DNA from: Bryobacterales bacterium
GTDB lineage: Bacteria; Acidobacteriota; Terriglobia; Bryobacterales; Bryobacteraceae
Direction of reading: 5' to 3'
DNA: 46,725 nucleotides
Assembly: GCA_020847975.1 (NCBI GenBank)
Contig: JADLBD010000285.1
Coordinates: 1 to 46,725 of the forward strand
The translations under genes and the position numbers were made by a program. Below are positions 1-7,712 of this stretch, piece by piece (the first letter of the stretch is position 1; each line of letters begins with the position of its first letter). The notes under the pieces are model-generated. The model saw only the letters and a program-made list of their open reading frames with translations, made no database searches and was not told where the DNA came from.

Positions 1-40
1 ACCGGATCGCGGGGATTCCGGTGGTGTGGATGGTCGCCAT
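1..40 (-). CDS. Partial 5' end of a gene after rplM, possibly rpsI (ribosomal protein S9)
   Basis: An ATG at 38-40 on the minus strand lies 5 bases past the rplM stop and opens a frame that runs off the window edge (MATIHTTGIPAIR). In most bacteria rpsI directly follows rplM, so S9 is the expectation from gene order. The 13 visible residues do not contain the S9 signature (GTGRRK), so identity rests on synteny only. The start could also lie outside the window. Confidence 0.35.
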   Translation of the reverse strand, partial: MATIHTTGIPAIR

Positions 41-45
41 GCAGC

Positions 46-474
46 CTAGGCGTTCAGCAGCACAGGCTTCTGCGCTTCGTGAGGATGCTTGCCGCCGGCG
101 TAAACTTTCAATTTGCGGAAAAGCTGCTTGCCGAGTTTGGTCTTCGGCAGCATTCCGCGGATTGCCTCTTCCACCATCCTGGTGGGCCGCTCGGCGCGCA
201 CTTTCCGCGCCTGCGCTTCCTTCAATCCGCCCGGATAGCCGGAGTGGCTGCGGTAAAACTTCTGCTCTTCCTTGGCGCCGGTGAGGCGAACTTTTTCGGC
301 GTTGATCACGATGACATGATCGCCGGCGTCCAGGAACGGGGTATATCTCGGTTTGTGCTTTCCGATGAGAATCATTGCCGCCTTGCTCGCCAACCGGCCG
401 AGCACGGCGTCATCCGCATCCAGCACAAACCACTCTCTCTCGATTTCCAGCTTGGAAGGAAACTGCGTTTTCAT
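46..474 (-). CDS. rplM: Large ribosomal subunit protein uL13
   Basis: This is ribosomal protein L13, which binds 23S rRNA early in 50S assembly. The 142-residue length is normal. The sequence shows the conserved order WFVLDADDAVLGRLAS near residue 15, LIGKHKPRYTPFLDAGDHVIVINA at about 36-59, and the later segment AIRGMLPKTKLGKQLFRKLKVYAG at about 104-127, followed by the terminal HPHEAQKP. The start is the ATG at 472-474. No strong Shine-Dalgarno sequence is seen just before it. The adjoining 42 bases up to the next gene (475-516) must hold the leader, unless transcription starts inside the GH3 gene. The next gene downstream probably begins 5 bases after the stop, as in the usual rplM-rpsI operon. 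Confidence 0.97.
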   Translation of the reverse strand: MKTQFPSKLEIEREWFVLDADDAVLGRLASKAAMILIGKHKPRYTPFLDAGDHVIVINAEKVRLTGAKEEQKFYRSHSGYPGGLKEAQARKVRAERPTRMVEEAIRGMLPKTKLGKQLFRKLKVYAGGKHPHEAQKPVLLNA

Positions 475-516
475 ACAGACAGACGATCTCCGTTAGGTCC
501 CTACAAAACCTTCAGT

Positions 517-2358
517 CTAGCGGAGCGTAGAGCCTTCTGTCAAACTTCCTCTTGCCTTTTGAGCAACTTTCAGACCGTCTCCATACTTCGCCACACCGGG
601 AATTGTCACCGGGAGACGGCCCTGAATGGCGATCTCCCCGCGCAAGGCGCCGAGCATGGCCAATTCGGAGGCAGGCACGGTACTGAACGTCGCCAGGTAA
701 ACCTTGACCCCGGGAAACGCACGCAGTAGATAGGGATTCCCCATGCCCACAAGTACGAGGGGCTTTCCGCCCGCTTCGAGCAGTTTGAAGAAGCTCATGA
801 AGTTTTCAGAGAGCGCCCCGTTGCCTCGAAAGCCGGCGAAGGCGGCCACCACGGAGACGTCGCAGGACTCCGTCAGCTTCGCCGCTTCTTCGATCTCCGG
901 CATTGGCATCATCGGGTCAAGCAGCGCCCGCTTGGCATCGGGCATCTGCTGCTTCAATGCGGACATGAGCGTCCGCCCCTGCTGTCCATAGCGGCTCTCG
1001 CTGAGCGCGAACCAGCAGGCTCTCTCCGGCGCGGCAAGCGGAACGAGCGCCCCCTCGTTCCTCACCAGGGTTACCGCTTCGCCGGCGACGCGCTGCGCCA
1101 GCTGGTTGTCTTCCTCGGTCGCCAGTTCATCTCCAATAGCCTCGAGGTCGACCAAGCGCTGGCGATGGAGTCCTAACTGGACCTTCGCCCGAAGGAGCTT
1201 CTCGACGCTCTGATCGATGCGTTTCCGCGTGATCCGGCCGCTGCGCACGGCCGCCAGCACCGCCTTCACCGCTGTCTCCGGATGGGGCGGCATCAGGAGC
1301 ACATCCGCTCCGGCCTCGATGGCGCGCACCGCTGCTTCCCCGCTGGGGAATTGCTTGCGGAGGCCGTCCATGTCCATCGCGTCGGTGGTGATGATTCCGC
1401 GAAAATTCAATTCTTTCCGTAACAGTCCGGTAAGCACCGCGGGAGAGACGGTGGCCGGGATTTCCCTGCTCTCGATGGCGGGGACCCACAGATGAGCCGT
1501 CATGATGGAGTCGATGCCGTCCGCGATGGCGGCGCGGAAAGGAACCAGTTCCAGTTGTTCGAGGCGCTGCTTGCCGGCGTCAATCCTGCCCAGGCCGGCA
1601 TGGGTATCCACGTTGGTGTCCCCGTGTCCCGGGAAGTGCTTCACCGTCACCAGGACTTTGTATCGCGGATCGCTCCGCGCCCCTTCGATGAACGCGGTGA
1701 CGTAGCTGGCCACTTCGTTGGGATTCTCGCTGAAGGCGCGGATATTGATGATCGGATTATCCGGATTGTTATTGACATCGGCGACGGGAGCGAAGACCCA
1801 CTGAATGCCGATCGCCCGCGATTCGCGGGCCGTTGCGGCTCCCAATTGACGTGTAGCCTCGAGATCCGACGCGGCCGCGAAAGCCATGCTGTGCGGGAAC
1901 CTGGTGGCTGACAGGACCCGCATGGACGCTCCCCGTTCAAAATCTCCGCCTACAATCAACGGGATGCGCGCCAATTTCTGCATGCGGTTGAGGAATGCCG
2001 CGGCGGCCGTGGGCTCGGCGTACTTGACCAAGCCGTTTTCCGAGCGGTTCACGAGAATCATGCCGCCGACGCGGGTCTGCTGCACCTCCGCGGCGAACTT
2101 GCGATAGGCTTTGGATCGCGCACTGGGGTTGTCGCCGTAAAAGGGAATGACGATGAGTTGCGCGATGCGGTCGTGCAGGGTGAGAGACTGCATCCAGCCT
2201 CTTACCTGGGCCGATTCACTCGTGGCTTTGCCAGGAGTGGCTTTGCCAGGGGCGGTGTTCCTCCTGGCGGGAACCGCGCCTGCACGGGTGGCACGAGTCT
2301 GCGGGAACAGAAGCAAAGAAGAAATCAGGAGGGCGAAACCAGCCCGGGGAGCAAACAT
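517..2358 (-). CDS. Secreted glycoside hydrolase family 3, beta-N-acetylhexosaminidase (NagZ-like)
   Basis: This is a 613-residue family 3 glycosidase. The N-terminus has a signal peptide (hydrophobic FALLISSLLLFP, then TRATRAG), so it probably acts outside the cytoplasmic membrane. The TIM-barrel domain carries the NagZ-type motif KHFPGHGDT followed by H (the His-Asp acid/base dyad of the NagZ subfamily) and the nucleophile segment TTDAMDMDGL, with Asp326 as likely nucleophile. Residues from about 400 on form the second alpha/beta domain that two-domain family 3 members have. The likely role is removal of N-acetylglucosamine-type residues from peptidoglycan or chitin fragments. A linker at residues 35-46 contains PGKAT twice, matching a 15-base tandem duplication in the DNA. 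A TATCCT hexamer lies 10 bases before the ATG. Confidence 0.9.
   Translation of the reverse strand: MFAPRAGFALLISSLLLFPQTRATRAGAVPARRNTAPGKATPGKATSESAQVRGWMQSLTLHDRIAQLIVIPFYGDNPSARSKAYRKFAAEVQQTRVGGMILVNRSENGLVKYAEPTAAAAFLNRMQKLARIPLIVGGDFERGASMRVLSATRFPHSMAFAAASDLEATRQLGAATARESRAIGIQWVFAPVADVNNNPDNPIINIRAFSENPNEVASYVTAFIEGARSDPRYKVLVTVKHFPGHGDTNVDTHAGLGRIDAGKQRLEQLELVPFRAAIADGIDSIMTAHLWVPAIESREIPATVSPAVLTGLLRKELNFRGIITTDAMDMDGLRKQFPSGEAAVRAIEAGADVLLMPPHPETAVKAVLAAVRSGRITRKRIDQSVEKLLRAKVQLGLHRQRLVDLEAIGDELATEEDNQLAQRVAGEAVTLVRNEGALVPLAAPERACWFALSESRYGQQGRTLMSALKQQMPDAKRALLDPMMPMPEIEEAAKLTESCDVSVVAAFAGFRGNGALSENFMSFFKLLEAGGKPLVLVGMGNPYLLRAFPGVKVYLATFSTVPASELAMLGALRGEIAIQGRLPVTIPGVAKYGDGLKVAQKARGSLTEGSTLR
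2222..2251. repeat. 15-bp tandem duplication inside the GH3 gene
   Basis: GTGGCTTTGCCAGGA at 2222-2236 is followed directly by GTGGCTTTGCCAGGG at 2237-2251 (14 of 15 identical). It is in frame and encodes the doubled GKATP motif in the low-complexity linker after the signal peptide. Confidence 0.85.
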
Positions 2359-2366
2359 CGATACTT

Positions 2367-2840
2367 CTAGGATACGCCTTTGGATTTGGCTTTGAGGGGA
2401 GGCGCGGTCCGCACGCTCGATACAGGCTTCCTGGGGGCCTTCTTGCGAAGCAGGCGGGTCACGGCCCTGACCAGGTGCTGCACTTCGTTCGCGCTTTTTT
2501 GCACCACCGCGTTCGAGCCGGTGTTTTCTTCGGTCAGCCCAAGGGCCTCCACGAAGCCTGAAATCAGGATCACCGGTATAGCCGCGTTCGTCTCCCGGAC
2601 TTTGCGGATCAACTGCAACCCGTCCATGCCCGGCATCTTGTAATCCGTGATAATCAGATCGAAAGCTGCTTTGGAGAACTCCGCCAGCGCCCGGACGGGG
2701 TCAGTGCAGACCACTACCTCGTACCCGAACTCTTCGAGAATGCACTTGCGCGCCGACAGCCCATGGCAATTATCGTCCACCATCAGAATCCGTACTGGTT
2801 TGGGAAGTTGATCTTGAGAGCGGGAAGGCACGTTGTTCAA
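2367..2840 (-). CDS. Single-domain response regulator (receiver only)
   Basis: A CheY-like receiver domain without an output domain. The visible motifs are VDDN (acidic pair Asp22-Asp23), the phospho-acceptor Asp66 in ITDYKMPGMDG, Ser94 in ILISG and Lys115 in VVQKS, so the phosphorylation site looks intact. The C-terminal 35 residues are basic and probably disordered (RKKAPRKP, PPLKAKSK). No histidine kinase is adjacent. The frame opens with TTG at 2838-2840; a GTG three codons later is an alternative and there is no good ribosome binding site for either, so the start is uncertain. The GH3 gene begins only 8 bases downstream of the stop, so the two may be co-transcribed. Confidence 0.88.
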   Translation of the reverse strand: MNNVPSRSQDQLPKPVRILMVDDNCHGLSARKCILEEFGYEVVVCTDPVRALAEFSKAAFDLIITDYKMPGMDGLQLIRKVRETNAAIPVILISGFVEALGLTEENTGSNAVVQKSANEVQHLVRAVTRLLRKKAPRKPVSSVRTAPPLKAKSKGVS

Positions 2841-2850
2841 ATCACGTGCA

Positions 2851-2879
2851 ACTTAACAAAGCCCCGCGGGCAGTGTCAA
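2851..2879 (-). promoter_or_regulatory. Possible promoter of the response regulator gene
   Basis: On the minus strand a perfect TTGACA (2874-2879) is followed after 17 bases by TTAAGT (2851-2856), a poor match to a -10 box. It lies about 10 bases from the putative start codon. The -35 match is exact, the -10 match is weak. Confidence 0.3.
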
Positions 2880-2934
2880 CGAATCTGTAATGGACTCAGG
2901 AAAGGCAAGATGTTTTTCTTGACAATCGCGAAAG

Positions 2935-2964
2935 TTGGATTGAGAGAGGCGCGGCTGCGATAAT
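2935..2964 (+). promoter_or_regulatory. Possible promoter, leaderless type, for the isomerase/epimerase gene
   Basis: TTGGAT (2935-2940), an 18-base spacer, and GATAAT (2959-2964, 5 of 6 to consensus). Only 7 bases separate the -10 hexamer from the ATG at 2972, so transcription would start at or next to the start codon. No Shine-Dalgarno sequence is present. Confidence 0.4.
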
Positions 2965-2971
2965 CAAACGG

Positions 2972-3829
2972 ATGCAGCCACAGATTCCCATCGCGTCCAT
3001 CACGGACGAATTCTCTCCCGATCTTGCCACGGCGCTCGACGCCATGGTGGAAATCGGCATGACCGGCGCGGAGTTGCGCGTGTTGTGGGGGAAGAACATC
3101 ATGGACCTCGGCAACGAGGAGTTGTCCCGCGCCCGCGATCTGCTGGGCGCGCGGAATCTCGAGGTTGTTTCCATCGCATCCCCCATTCTCAAGTGCGTGC
3201 TTCCGGGCGCGCCGCCCGTGGACACGAGGTTCCAGCACGACGTGTTCGCTTCCAAGCATACCTACGACGATCAGCCGCGCCTGGCCGAACAGGCATTCCG
3301 CATTGCCGGGTTCTTCGGAGCGAAGATTATTCGCGTCTTCTCCTATTGGCGGAGCGTCGAGCCGGAGAAGTGTTTTGACGGCGTACTCAAAGCGCTGGAC
3401 ATGCTCTGTTCGATGGCTCCGGGCGGGATGATCATCGGCCTCGAGAATGAGCACGCCTGCAACATCGCCACGGCTTCGGAAACGCGGCGGGTGCTGGACG
3501 CTTTACCCAACGCCAACCTTCAGGTGGTGTGGGACCCGGCCAACTGCTATATTTCCGGCGAGAATCCGTTTCCTCCAGGCTACCGGGCGCTTCCGGCGGA
3601 ACGGATCGCTCATGTCCACATCAAAGACTGCAGCCTGGATGGACACAAGCCGGTGTGGGGGCCCGTGGGCACTCGCGACATCGACTGGAAGGGCCAGATG
3701 GCGGCGCTCAAAGCGGATGGCTACAAGGGCTATGTCAGCCTCGAGACTCACTGGCCAGGCCCTCAAAACAACAAGTACGAAGCGAGTTGGATCTGCGGCT
3801 GGAATCTCCGCGGCCTCGCTTCCCTGTGA
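2972..3829 (+). CDS. Sugar phosphate isomerase/epimerase family protein (xylose isomerase-like TIM barrel)
   Basis: A 285-residue AP-endonuclease-2/xylose-isomerase-like TIM barrel. The family signature is seen in GMIIGLENEHACN (about 151-163), VVWDPANCY (about 187-195), RIAHVHIKDC (about 212-221) and the terminal YVSLETHWPGP; these supply the Glu, Asp, His and Glu that normally bind a divalent metal. No signal peptide is present, so it should be cytoplasmic. Members isomerise or epimerise sugars, inositols or hydroxypyruvate. The exact substrate cannot be read from sequence. It stands alone between a divergent response regulator and a convergent acyltransferase whose stop is 14 bases away. 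Confidence 0.88.
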   Translation: MQPQIPIASITDEFSPDLATALDAMVEIGMTGAELRVLWGKNIMDLGNEELSRARDLLGARNLEVVSIASPILKCVLPGAPPVDTRFQHDVFASKHTYDDQPRLAEQAFRIAGFFGAKIIRVFSYWRSVEPEKCFDGVLKALDMLCSMAPGGMIIGLENEHACNIATASETRRVLDALPNANLQVVWDPANCYISGENPFPPGYRALPAERIAHVHIKDCSLDGHKPVWGPVGTRDIDWKGQMAALKADGYKGYVSLETHWPGPQNNKYEASWICGWNLRGLASL

Positions 3830-3843
3830 GCCTTTCCCGTGGT

Positions 3844-4929
3844 TCAGCCGGAGACCGTCATGCGGAGATAAGGCGCTCTGCGCATCAGCATCACCAGAAC
3901 CCAGGTGAGCAAGGTAGTGATTCCAACGACCATCGGGATGCCAAGCACGGGATGCACCGTGAGGCCGTCCAGCCGGTACCGCCCCAATGCGATGAGGACC
4001 AGTACGTGCGCCAGATAAATACTATATGCGGCTCCGCTGAGCGAACGAACCGCGGCACCCAGCCACGATACCTTCCGGTAGAGCCGCGCGTACGGGATAT
4101 CGCGCAGCAGAAGAAAGATGGCCGCTGAGAGAACGACCAGGTTCGGGTTGAGATTGTCCAGGAACTGCAAACTCGTCCGTCCGCCCGCGCGGGCCATGAC
4201 GATGTGGCTGGCCATCGCGGTAAACGCGAAAGCCGAAAAGAACGCCGCCGCCAGCAGCCATTTCCGGCGGCGATGGACGGCCACGTCCCGCAGGAGATAG
4301 CCGAGGACGAAGTAGCCGGCGTAACTGGTGGCCACGTAAGGCTTGATATGAAGATTCACGCCGGCCATCGTCTGGCAGGCATTCATCAGCACCCAGATTC
4401 CCCAAATCAGGCAGAAAAAGTACAGGTCAGACCGCGAAGCCCCTCTCACGAATATGCGAAGCACGGGTGTGGCCAGGTAGACTCCGAGGATCATCTGCAC
4501 AAACCAGAGGTGTCCCGAAACCGGCGTTTCCACCACGCTCCAGAGCATTCCGGATACGGTCAGCGGCTGTTTTCCGGCAAGCTGGTTCAGCGCGAGGTAC
4601 ACGCAGGTCCAAAAGAGGTAGGGGACGAGAACCCGGGAAAAGCGCTTGCGGAGGAACACCGGGACAGGCTCGCTCCTGGCCGGGTCCAACAGCAGCATGC
4701 CGCTGAGCATCACGAACAGCGGGACACAGGGGCGCACCAGAACGTGGGCCAGCAGTGTTGTCCACCATTGTCCGGCGGTGACGAAGGATCGCTGCTGGAT
4801 GGTGGCGACCACATGAGTCGCCACCACCATTACAATGGCGCAGGCACGGATCGCGTCCACCCATAGCAACCTTGGTTGGGGGAGATTGGGGGTGGATACG
4901 GGACATTCAAGGGAAGCGGAGGCGGCCAC
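3844..4929 (-). CDS. Membrane acyltransferase, acyltransferase-3 family (OafA/IcaC type)
   Basis: A 361-residue integral membrane protein with about ten hydrophobic segments. The first helix carries LLWVDAIRACAIVMVVATHV, the usual start of acyltransferase-3 proteins with the conserved His in the first membrane helix. A later segment reads CVPLFVMLSGMLLL. The family transfers acetyl or succinyl groups to extracellular polysaccharides or lipids. The start is a GTG at 4927-4929 preceded 6 bases earlier by TACAAT. It is not next to the polysaccharide cluster at 26-37 kb, so its acceptor is unknown. Confidence 0.87.
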   Translation of the reverse strand: MAASASLECPVSTPNLPQPRLLWVDAIRACAIVMVVATHVVATIQQRSFVTAGQWWTTLLAHVLVRPCVPLFVMLSGMLLLDPARSEPVPVFLRKRFSRVLVPYLFWTCVYLALNQLAGKQPLTVSGMLWSVVETPVSGHLWFVQMILGVYLATPVLRIFVRGASRSDLYFFCLIWGIWVLMNACQTMAGVNLHIKPYVATSYAGYFVLGYLLRDVAVHRRRKWLLAAAFFSAFAFTAMASHIVMARAGGRTSLQFLDNLNPNLVVLSAAIFLLLRDIPYARLYRKVSWLGAAVRSLSGAAYSIYLAHVLVLIALGRYRLDGLTVHPVLGIPMVVGITTLLTWVLVMLMRRAPYLRMTVSG

Positions 4930-4935
4930 CTTGGG

Positions 4936-4965
4936 ATTGTAGCGGTCCTGACAGCGTTTTCACAA
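4936..4965 (-). promoter_or_regulatory. Probable promoter of the acyltransferase gene, leaderless type
   Basis: On the minus strand TTGTGA (4960-4965), an 18-base spacer and TACAAT (4936-4941). The GTG start begins 6 bases after the -10 hexamer, so the transcript would start at or within a base or two of the start codon. This is the best example of the arrangement in the window. Confidence 0.5.
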
Positions 4966-4970
4966 TCATT

Positions 4971-5000
4971 TTGAGGCCCTGAAAATTGAGGCCCTGAAAA
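4971..5000. repeat. Perfect 15-bp tandem duplication
   Basis: TTGAGGCCCTGAAAA occurs at 4971-4985 and again at 4986-5000 with no mismatch. It sits in the 151-base gap between the divergent acyltransferase and the small Cas2-fold-like gene, just upstream of the acyltransferase promoter. Nothing else is recognised in that gap. Confidence 0.9.
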
Positions 5001-5080
5001 ATTGTTTGAGAAACCGTGAGAGGAACGGCACGTCCCGGCCACTACCGTTTACTCGCCTAGTTTCGGCGTGGAAGAACACC

Positions 5081-5323
5081 ATGTGGCCCTACCTGGTTGG
5101 AATACAACTCTACAATCCCCTTTACCGCCCCCTGCGCGATGCCCAATTGAGCCGGTTGGGCGCGGTTCCCCTCATTGACAACGTCTGGCTTCTGTACGGC
5201 GACTACTCCGCTGAGGCACTGAAGATCCTCCTGCGCACGCTGCTGGACGACCTGGACCAATTTTTCGTGGCTTCCGTGGACGAGGATTTCGCCAGCCACA
5301 ATCTGCCTGTGCGCAAGGTGTGA
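5081..5323 (+). CDS. Small protein resembling the Cas2/SinR-like ferredoxin fold family
   Basis: An 80-residue protein. The frame is open from 5006, but the ATG at 5081 has GGAAGA 6 bases before it and begins the recognisable fold: a hydrophobic strand (YLVGIQLYN), a helix, LSRLGAVPLIDNVWLLYGD, then a helix EALKILLRTLLDDLDQFFVASV. This order matches small Cas2-like proteins that are not part of CRISPR systems. The Asp that ends the first strand in true Cas2 nucleases is absent (VGIQLYN), so nuclease activity is not expected. No cas genes or repeats are nearby. The assignment is by pattern only. Its stop lies 15 bases before the beta-lactamase-fold gene, so the two may be co-transcribed. Confidence 0.55.
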   Translation: MWPYLVGIQLYNPLYRPLRDAQLSRLGAVPLIDNVWLLYGDYSAEALKILLRTLLDDLDQFFVASVDEDFASHNLPVRKV

Positions 5324-5338
5324 TGGCAAAATCAAACC

Positions 5339-6220
5339 ATGTATCGAACTCTCGTAGGATTGCTGCTGTGCGCGATTGGGGCGAACGGGCAGGCTACTGT
5401 TATCGATTTATTCGAGGCAAAACTGCTCCGTCAGATTCAGGACCTCGATGTCCGCACGCCGGGTGTTCTCGGTCTCGCCGCCATCGATCTCACCACACGC
5501 CGCACGTTCTCCTACCACGGCGAGACTGTCTTCCCGCAGGCGAGTTCCATCAAGATCCCCATTCTCATTCGTGTGTACGAGGATGTGGAACACGGGAAAT
5601 TCCGGCTCGAGGATCGCGTCACCCTGCATGAAGAGGACCTGGCAGGCGGCAGCGGAAACCTGCAAAAGGAGTTGAAAAATGGGCCGCTCACGCTCACCAT
5701 TATGGACATCGTGAAGGCGATGATCGAGTCGAGCGACAACACGGCCACGAATTACCTGATCCGCCGCGTCGGGATGGATACGGTCAACCGCTGGCTTGAC
5801 CGGAATAGCTTTCCCAACACGAGGCTCCAACGAATCATGATGGACTCCGCTGCGGCCGCGGCGGACCGTGAGAACATATCGACTCCCCGCGAGATGGCCG
5901 GCATCGCTGATCTACTATACCGGGGCATGGCGGTGAATCCGGCCGCGTCGAAGAAGATGCTGGACGTCATGCGCCTTGTGAAGGCGCACTTCCGCAAGGC
6001 GCTGCCCGCAGGAACCGATATCGCCTCCAAGCCGGGCGGCATTCCCGGAGTCGCCTGTGAAACAGGCATCGTCTTTCTTTCCGGCCGGCCCTTTGTCCTG
6101 AGCGTCATGACCACCTTCGCGGCGGAAAAAAGCGAAACGGTGGAGGAAGCCGCGCGGATCGTCTTCCAGCACTTCCAGTCACTCGCCGCCGCCAATCAAT
6201 ACGGACACCGCCTCCGCTAG
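5339..6220 (+). CDS. Secreted class A beta-lactamase-fold serine hydrolase
   Basis: A 293-residue exported serine hydrolase. The signal peptide is MYRTLVGLLLCAIGANG, with cleavage likely before Gln18. The three active-site elements are Ser69-x-x-Lys72 (SSIK), Ser132-Asp-Asn (SDN) and Lys231-Pro-Gly (in place of KTG). In the region of the omega loop the sequence reads MMDSAAAAADRENISTP. The usual E-x-x-L-N with the general base Glu166 is not visible, although Asp169 or Glu178 might substitute. It may therefore be a penicillin-binding or weak hydrolase, not a resistance enzyme. A CAAAAT hexamer lies 6 bases before the ATG and no ribosome binding site is seen. Confidence 0.85.
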   Translation: MYRTLVGLLLCAIGANGQATVIDLFEAKLLRQIQDLDVRTPGVLGLAAIDLTTRRTFSYHGETVFPQASSIKIPILIRVYEDVEHGKFRLEDRVTLHEEDLAGGSGNLQKELKNGPLTLTIMDIVKAMIESSDNTATNYLIRRVGMDTVNRWLDRNSFPNTRLQRIMMDSAAAAADRENISTPREMAGIADLLYRGMAVNPAASKKMLDVMRLVKAHFRKALPAGTDIASKPGGIPGVACETGIVFLSGRPFVLSVMTTFAAEKSETVEEAARIVFQHFQSLAAANQYGHRLR

Positions 6221-6223
6221 CCG

Positions 6224-6229
6224 TACAAT
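6224..6229 (+). promoter_or_regulatory. Possible -10 box (TACAAT), leaderless type, before the DJ-1/PfpI gene
   Basis: TACAAT lies 6 bases before the ATG at 6236 and there is no Shine-Dalgarno sequence. No convincing -35 box is seen. It could drive the DJ-1, ABC ATPase and permease-amidohydrolase genes together. Confidence 0.4.
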
Positions 6230-6235
6230 GAACGT

Positions 6236-6775
6236 ATGGAACTTCACGGAAAACGCATCGCTATTTTTGTGGACAACATTTACCAGGAGATGGAACTCTG
6301 GTACCCGCTCTACCGCTTACAGGAGGCAGGGGCGGAAGTCATCACCGTGGGCGCGCGGGCCGGGCATACCTACACGAGCAAGCTGGGCTATCCGGTCACG
6401 GCGCAAAGGTCCTACGAGGAAGTCTCCGCAGCCAACCTGGATGGAGTCATTATTCCCGGCGGTTATGCTCCGGACCACATCCGCCGCTATCCCAAGGCGC
6501 TCGATATCGTGAAGCAGGCTAATGATCAGAGCAAGCTGATCGCAGCCATCTGCCATGCGCCATGGGTGCTGTGCTCGGTGCCGGGTTTGTTAAGGGGACG
6601 GCGCGCCACCAGTTTCTTCGCCATCCGGGACGATGTGACCAATGCCGGGGCGAGTTGGGAGGATTCCGAAGTGGTGGTGGACGGCAACCTCGTCACGTCC
6701 CGCAAACCCGATGACCTGCCCGCCTTCCTGCGAGCCTGCATCGAGGTTCTCCAACACGCTCCGGTCCACGCCTAA
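6236..6775 (+). CDS. DJ-1/PfpI family protein (type 1 glutamine amidotransferase-like)
   Basis: A 179-residue cytoplasmic protein of the PfpI/YhbO group. The nucleophile elbow is AAICHAPW with Cys106 followed by the conserved His107. The acidic residue near the N-terminus is in IYQEMELWYPL, and GVIIPGGYAPDHIR is the usual strand before the elbow. Family members act in protein or nucleic-acid deglycation, or as peptidases, against aldehyde stress; which applies is not visible. Its stop is 3 bases before the GTG of the ABC ATPase gene, so it belongs to the same transcription unit. Confidence 0.9.
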   Translation: MELHGKRIAIFVDNIYQEMELWYPLYRLQEAGAEVITVGARAGHTYTSKLGYPVTAQRSYEEVSAANLDGVIIPGGYAPDHIRRYPKALDIVKQANDQSKLIAAICHAPWVLCSVPGLLRGRRATSFFAIRDDVTNAGASWEDSEVVVDGNLVTSRKPDDLPAFLRACIEVLQHAPVHA

Positions 6776-6778
6776 CCT

Positions 6779-7711
6779 GTGTCGAACAACCATTCACCGG
6801 TCATTGAAGTCCGCGGGCTGCGCAAATCCTACGGGGATCTCGAAGCAGTCCGCGGCATCGATTTTGAAGTCCACTCGGGGGAGGTATTCGGACTGCTTGG
6901 TCCGAACGGGGCGGGCAAGACGACCACGGTGGAGATACTCGAGGGGCTTCGGTCGCGCACGCAAGGCCAGGTGCGCGTCCTGGGACTCGACCCGGCAAGC
7001 CAGTCCATGGAGATCAAGGACCGGATCGGCGTGTCCCTCCAGGCGACGAATCTGCCGGAGAAGATCACTGTCCTCGAGGCTATCGAACTATTCGCCGCCT
7101 TCTACACGCGGAATACGGATCCCCACCAGTTGCTGAAGCGGCTCCAGCTTTGGGAGAAGCGCAGCGCATATTATTCGACCCTTTCCGGCGGCCAGAAGCA
7201 GCGTCTGGCGCTCGCGCTGGCGATGGTGAACGATCCGCAACTGGTATTTCTGGATGAACCCACCACGGGGCTCGATCCGCAGGTGCGGCTGGAGATCCAT
7301 TCCCTCATCCAGGAACTGCGGGATGCGCGCCGCACCATCCTGCTTACCACGCACTACATCGAAGAGGCCGAGCGCCTTTGCGATCGCGTGGCCATTGTGG
7401 ACCAGGGGCGTATCATCGAGATCGGGACGCCGCGGGAGATCCAGCAGCGCACGCTGGGCCATTCTCTGATCGAATTACGAACGCTCGCGCCTCTGCCGGC
7501 CGAAGTCCCGGCATTCGCGGACGCGGAAAAGACGGTAATCTCCGAGGACCGGACACAGCTTCACTCGCATTCGGCGCGTCCGGCGCGAACGCTGGTGGAG
7601 ATCGTCAAATGGATCGACCAGATGGGCGTTGAACTCGAGGACATTCATCTCAAACACCCCACGCTCGAGGACGTCTTTATCGAACTCACCGGAAAGCGCC
7701 TTCGCGATTGA
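6779..7711 (+). CDS. ABC transporter ATP-binding protein, ABC-2 exporter type (DrrA/CcmA-like)
   Basis: A 310-residue ATPase. It has Walker A GPNGAGKT at residues 41-48, signature LSGGQKQR, Walker B LVFLDEPTTGLDP and the switch His in TTHYIEE. The C-terminal 80 residues form the extra domain common to daunorubicin- or linearmycin-type exporters and end with HPTLEDVFIELTGKRLRD. The start is a GTG at 6779. One base separates its stop from the permease gene, so the two make one exporter. The exported substrate is unknown. Confidence 0.95.
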   Translation: MSNNHSPVIEVRGLRKSYGDLEAVRGIDFEVHSGEVFGLLGPNGAGKTTTVEILEGLRSRTQGQVRVLGLDPASQSMEIKDRIGVSLQATNLPEKITVLEAIELFAAFYTRNTDPHQLLKRLQLWEKRSAYYSTLSGGQKQRLALALAMVNDPQLVFLDEPTTGLDPQVRLEIHSLIQELRDARRTILLTTHYIEEAERLCDRVAIVDQGRIIEIGTPREIQQRTLGHSLIELRTLAPLPAEVPAFADAEKTVISEDRTQLHSHSARPARTLVEIVKWIDQMGVELEDIHLKHPTLEDVFIELTGKRLRD

Positions 7712-7712
7712 C

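Noticed and set aside
2919..2924. A perfect TTGACA as the -35 box for the isomerase gene on the plus strand
   Set aside because: The only good -10 hexamer (GATAAT, 2959-2964) is 34 bases away, twice the usual spacing; TTGGAT at 2935-2940 has the right distance.
5081..5323. A CRISPR-Cas locus suggested by the Cas2-like protein
   Set aside because: No direct-repeat array and no cas1 or effector gene is present; the only nearby repeat is a single 15-bp tandem duplication.
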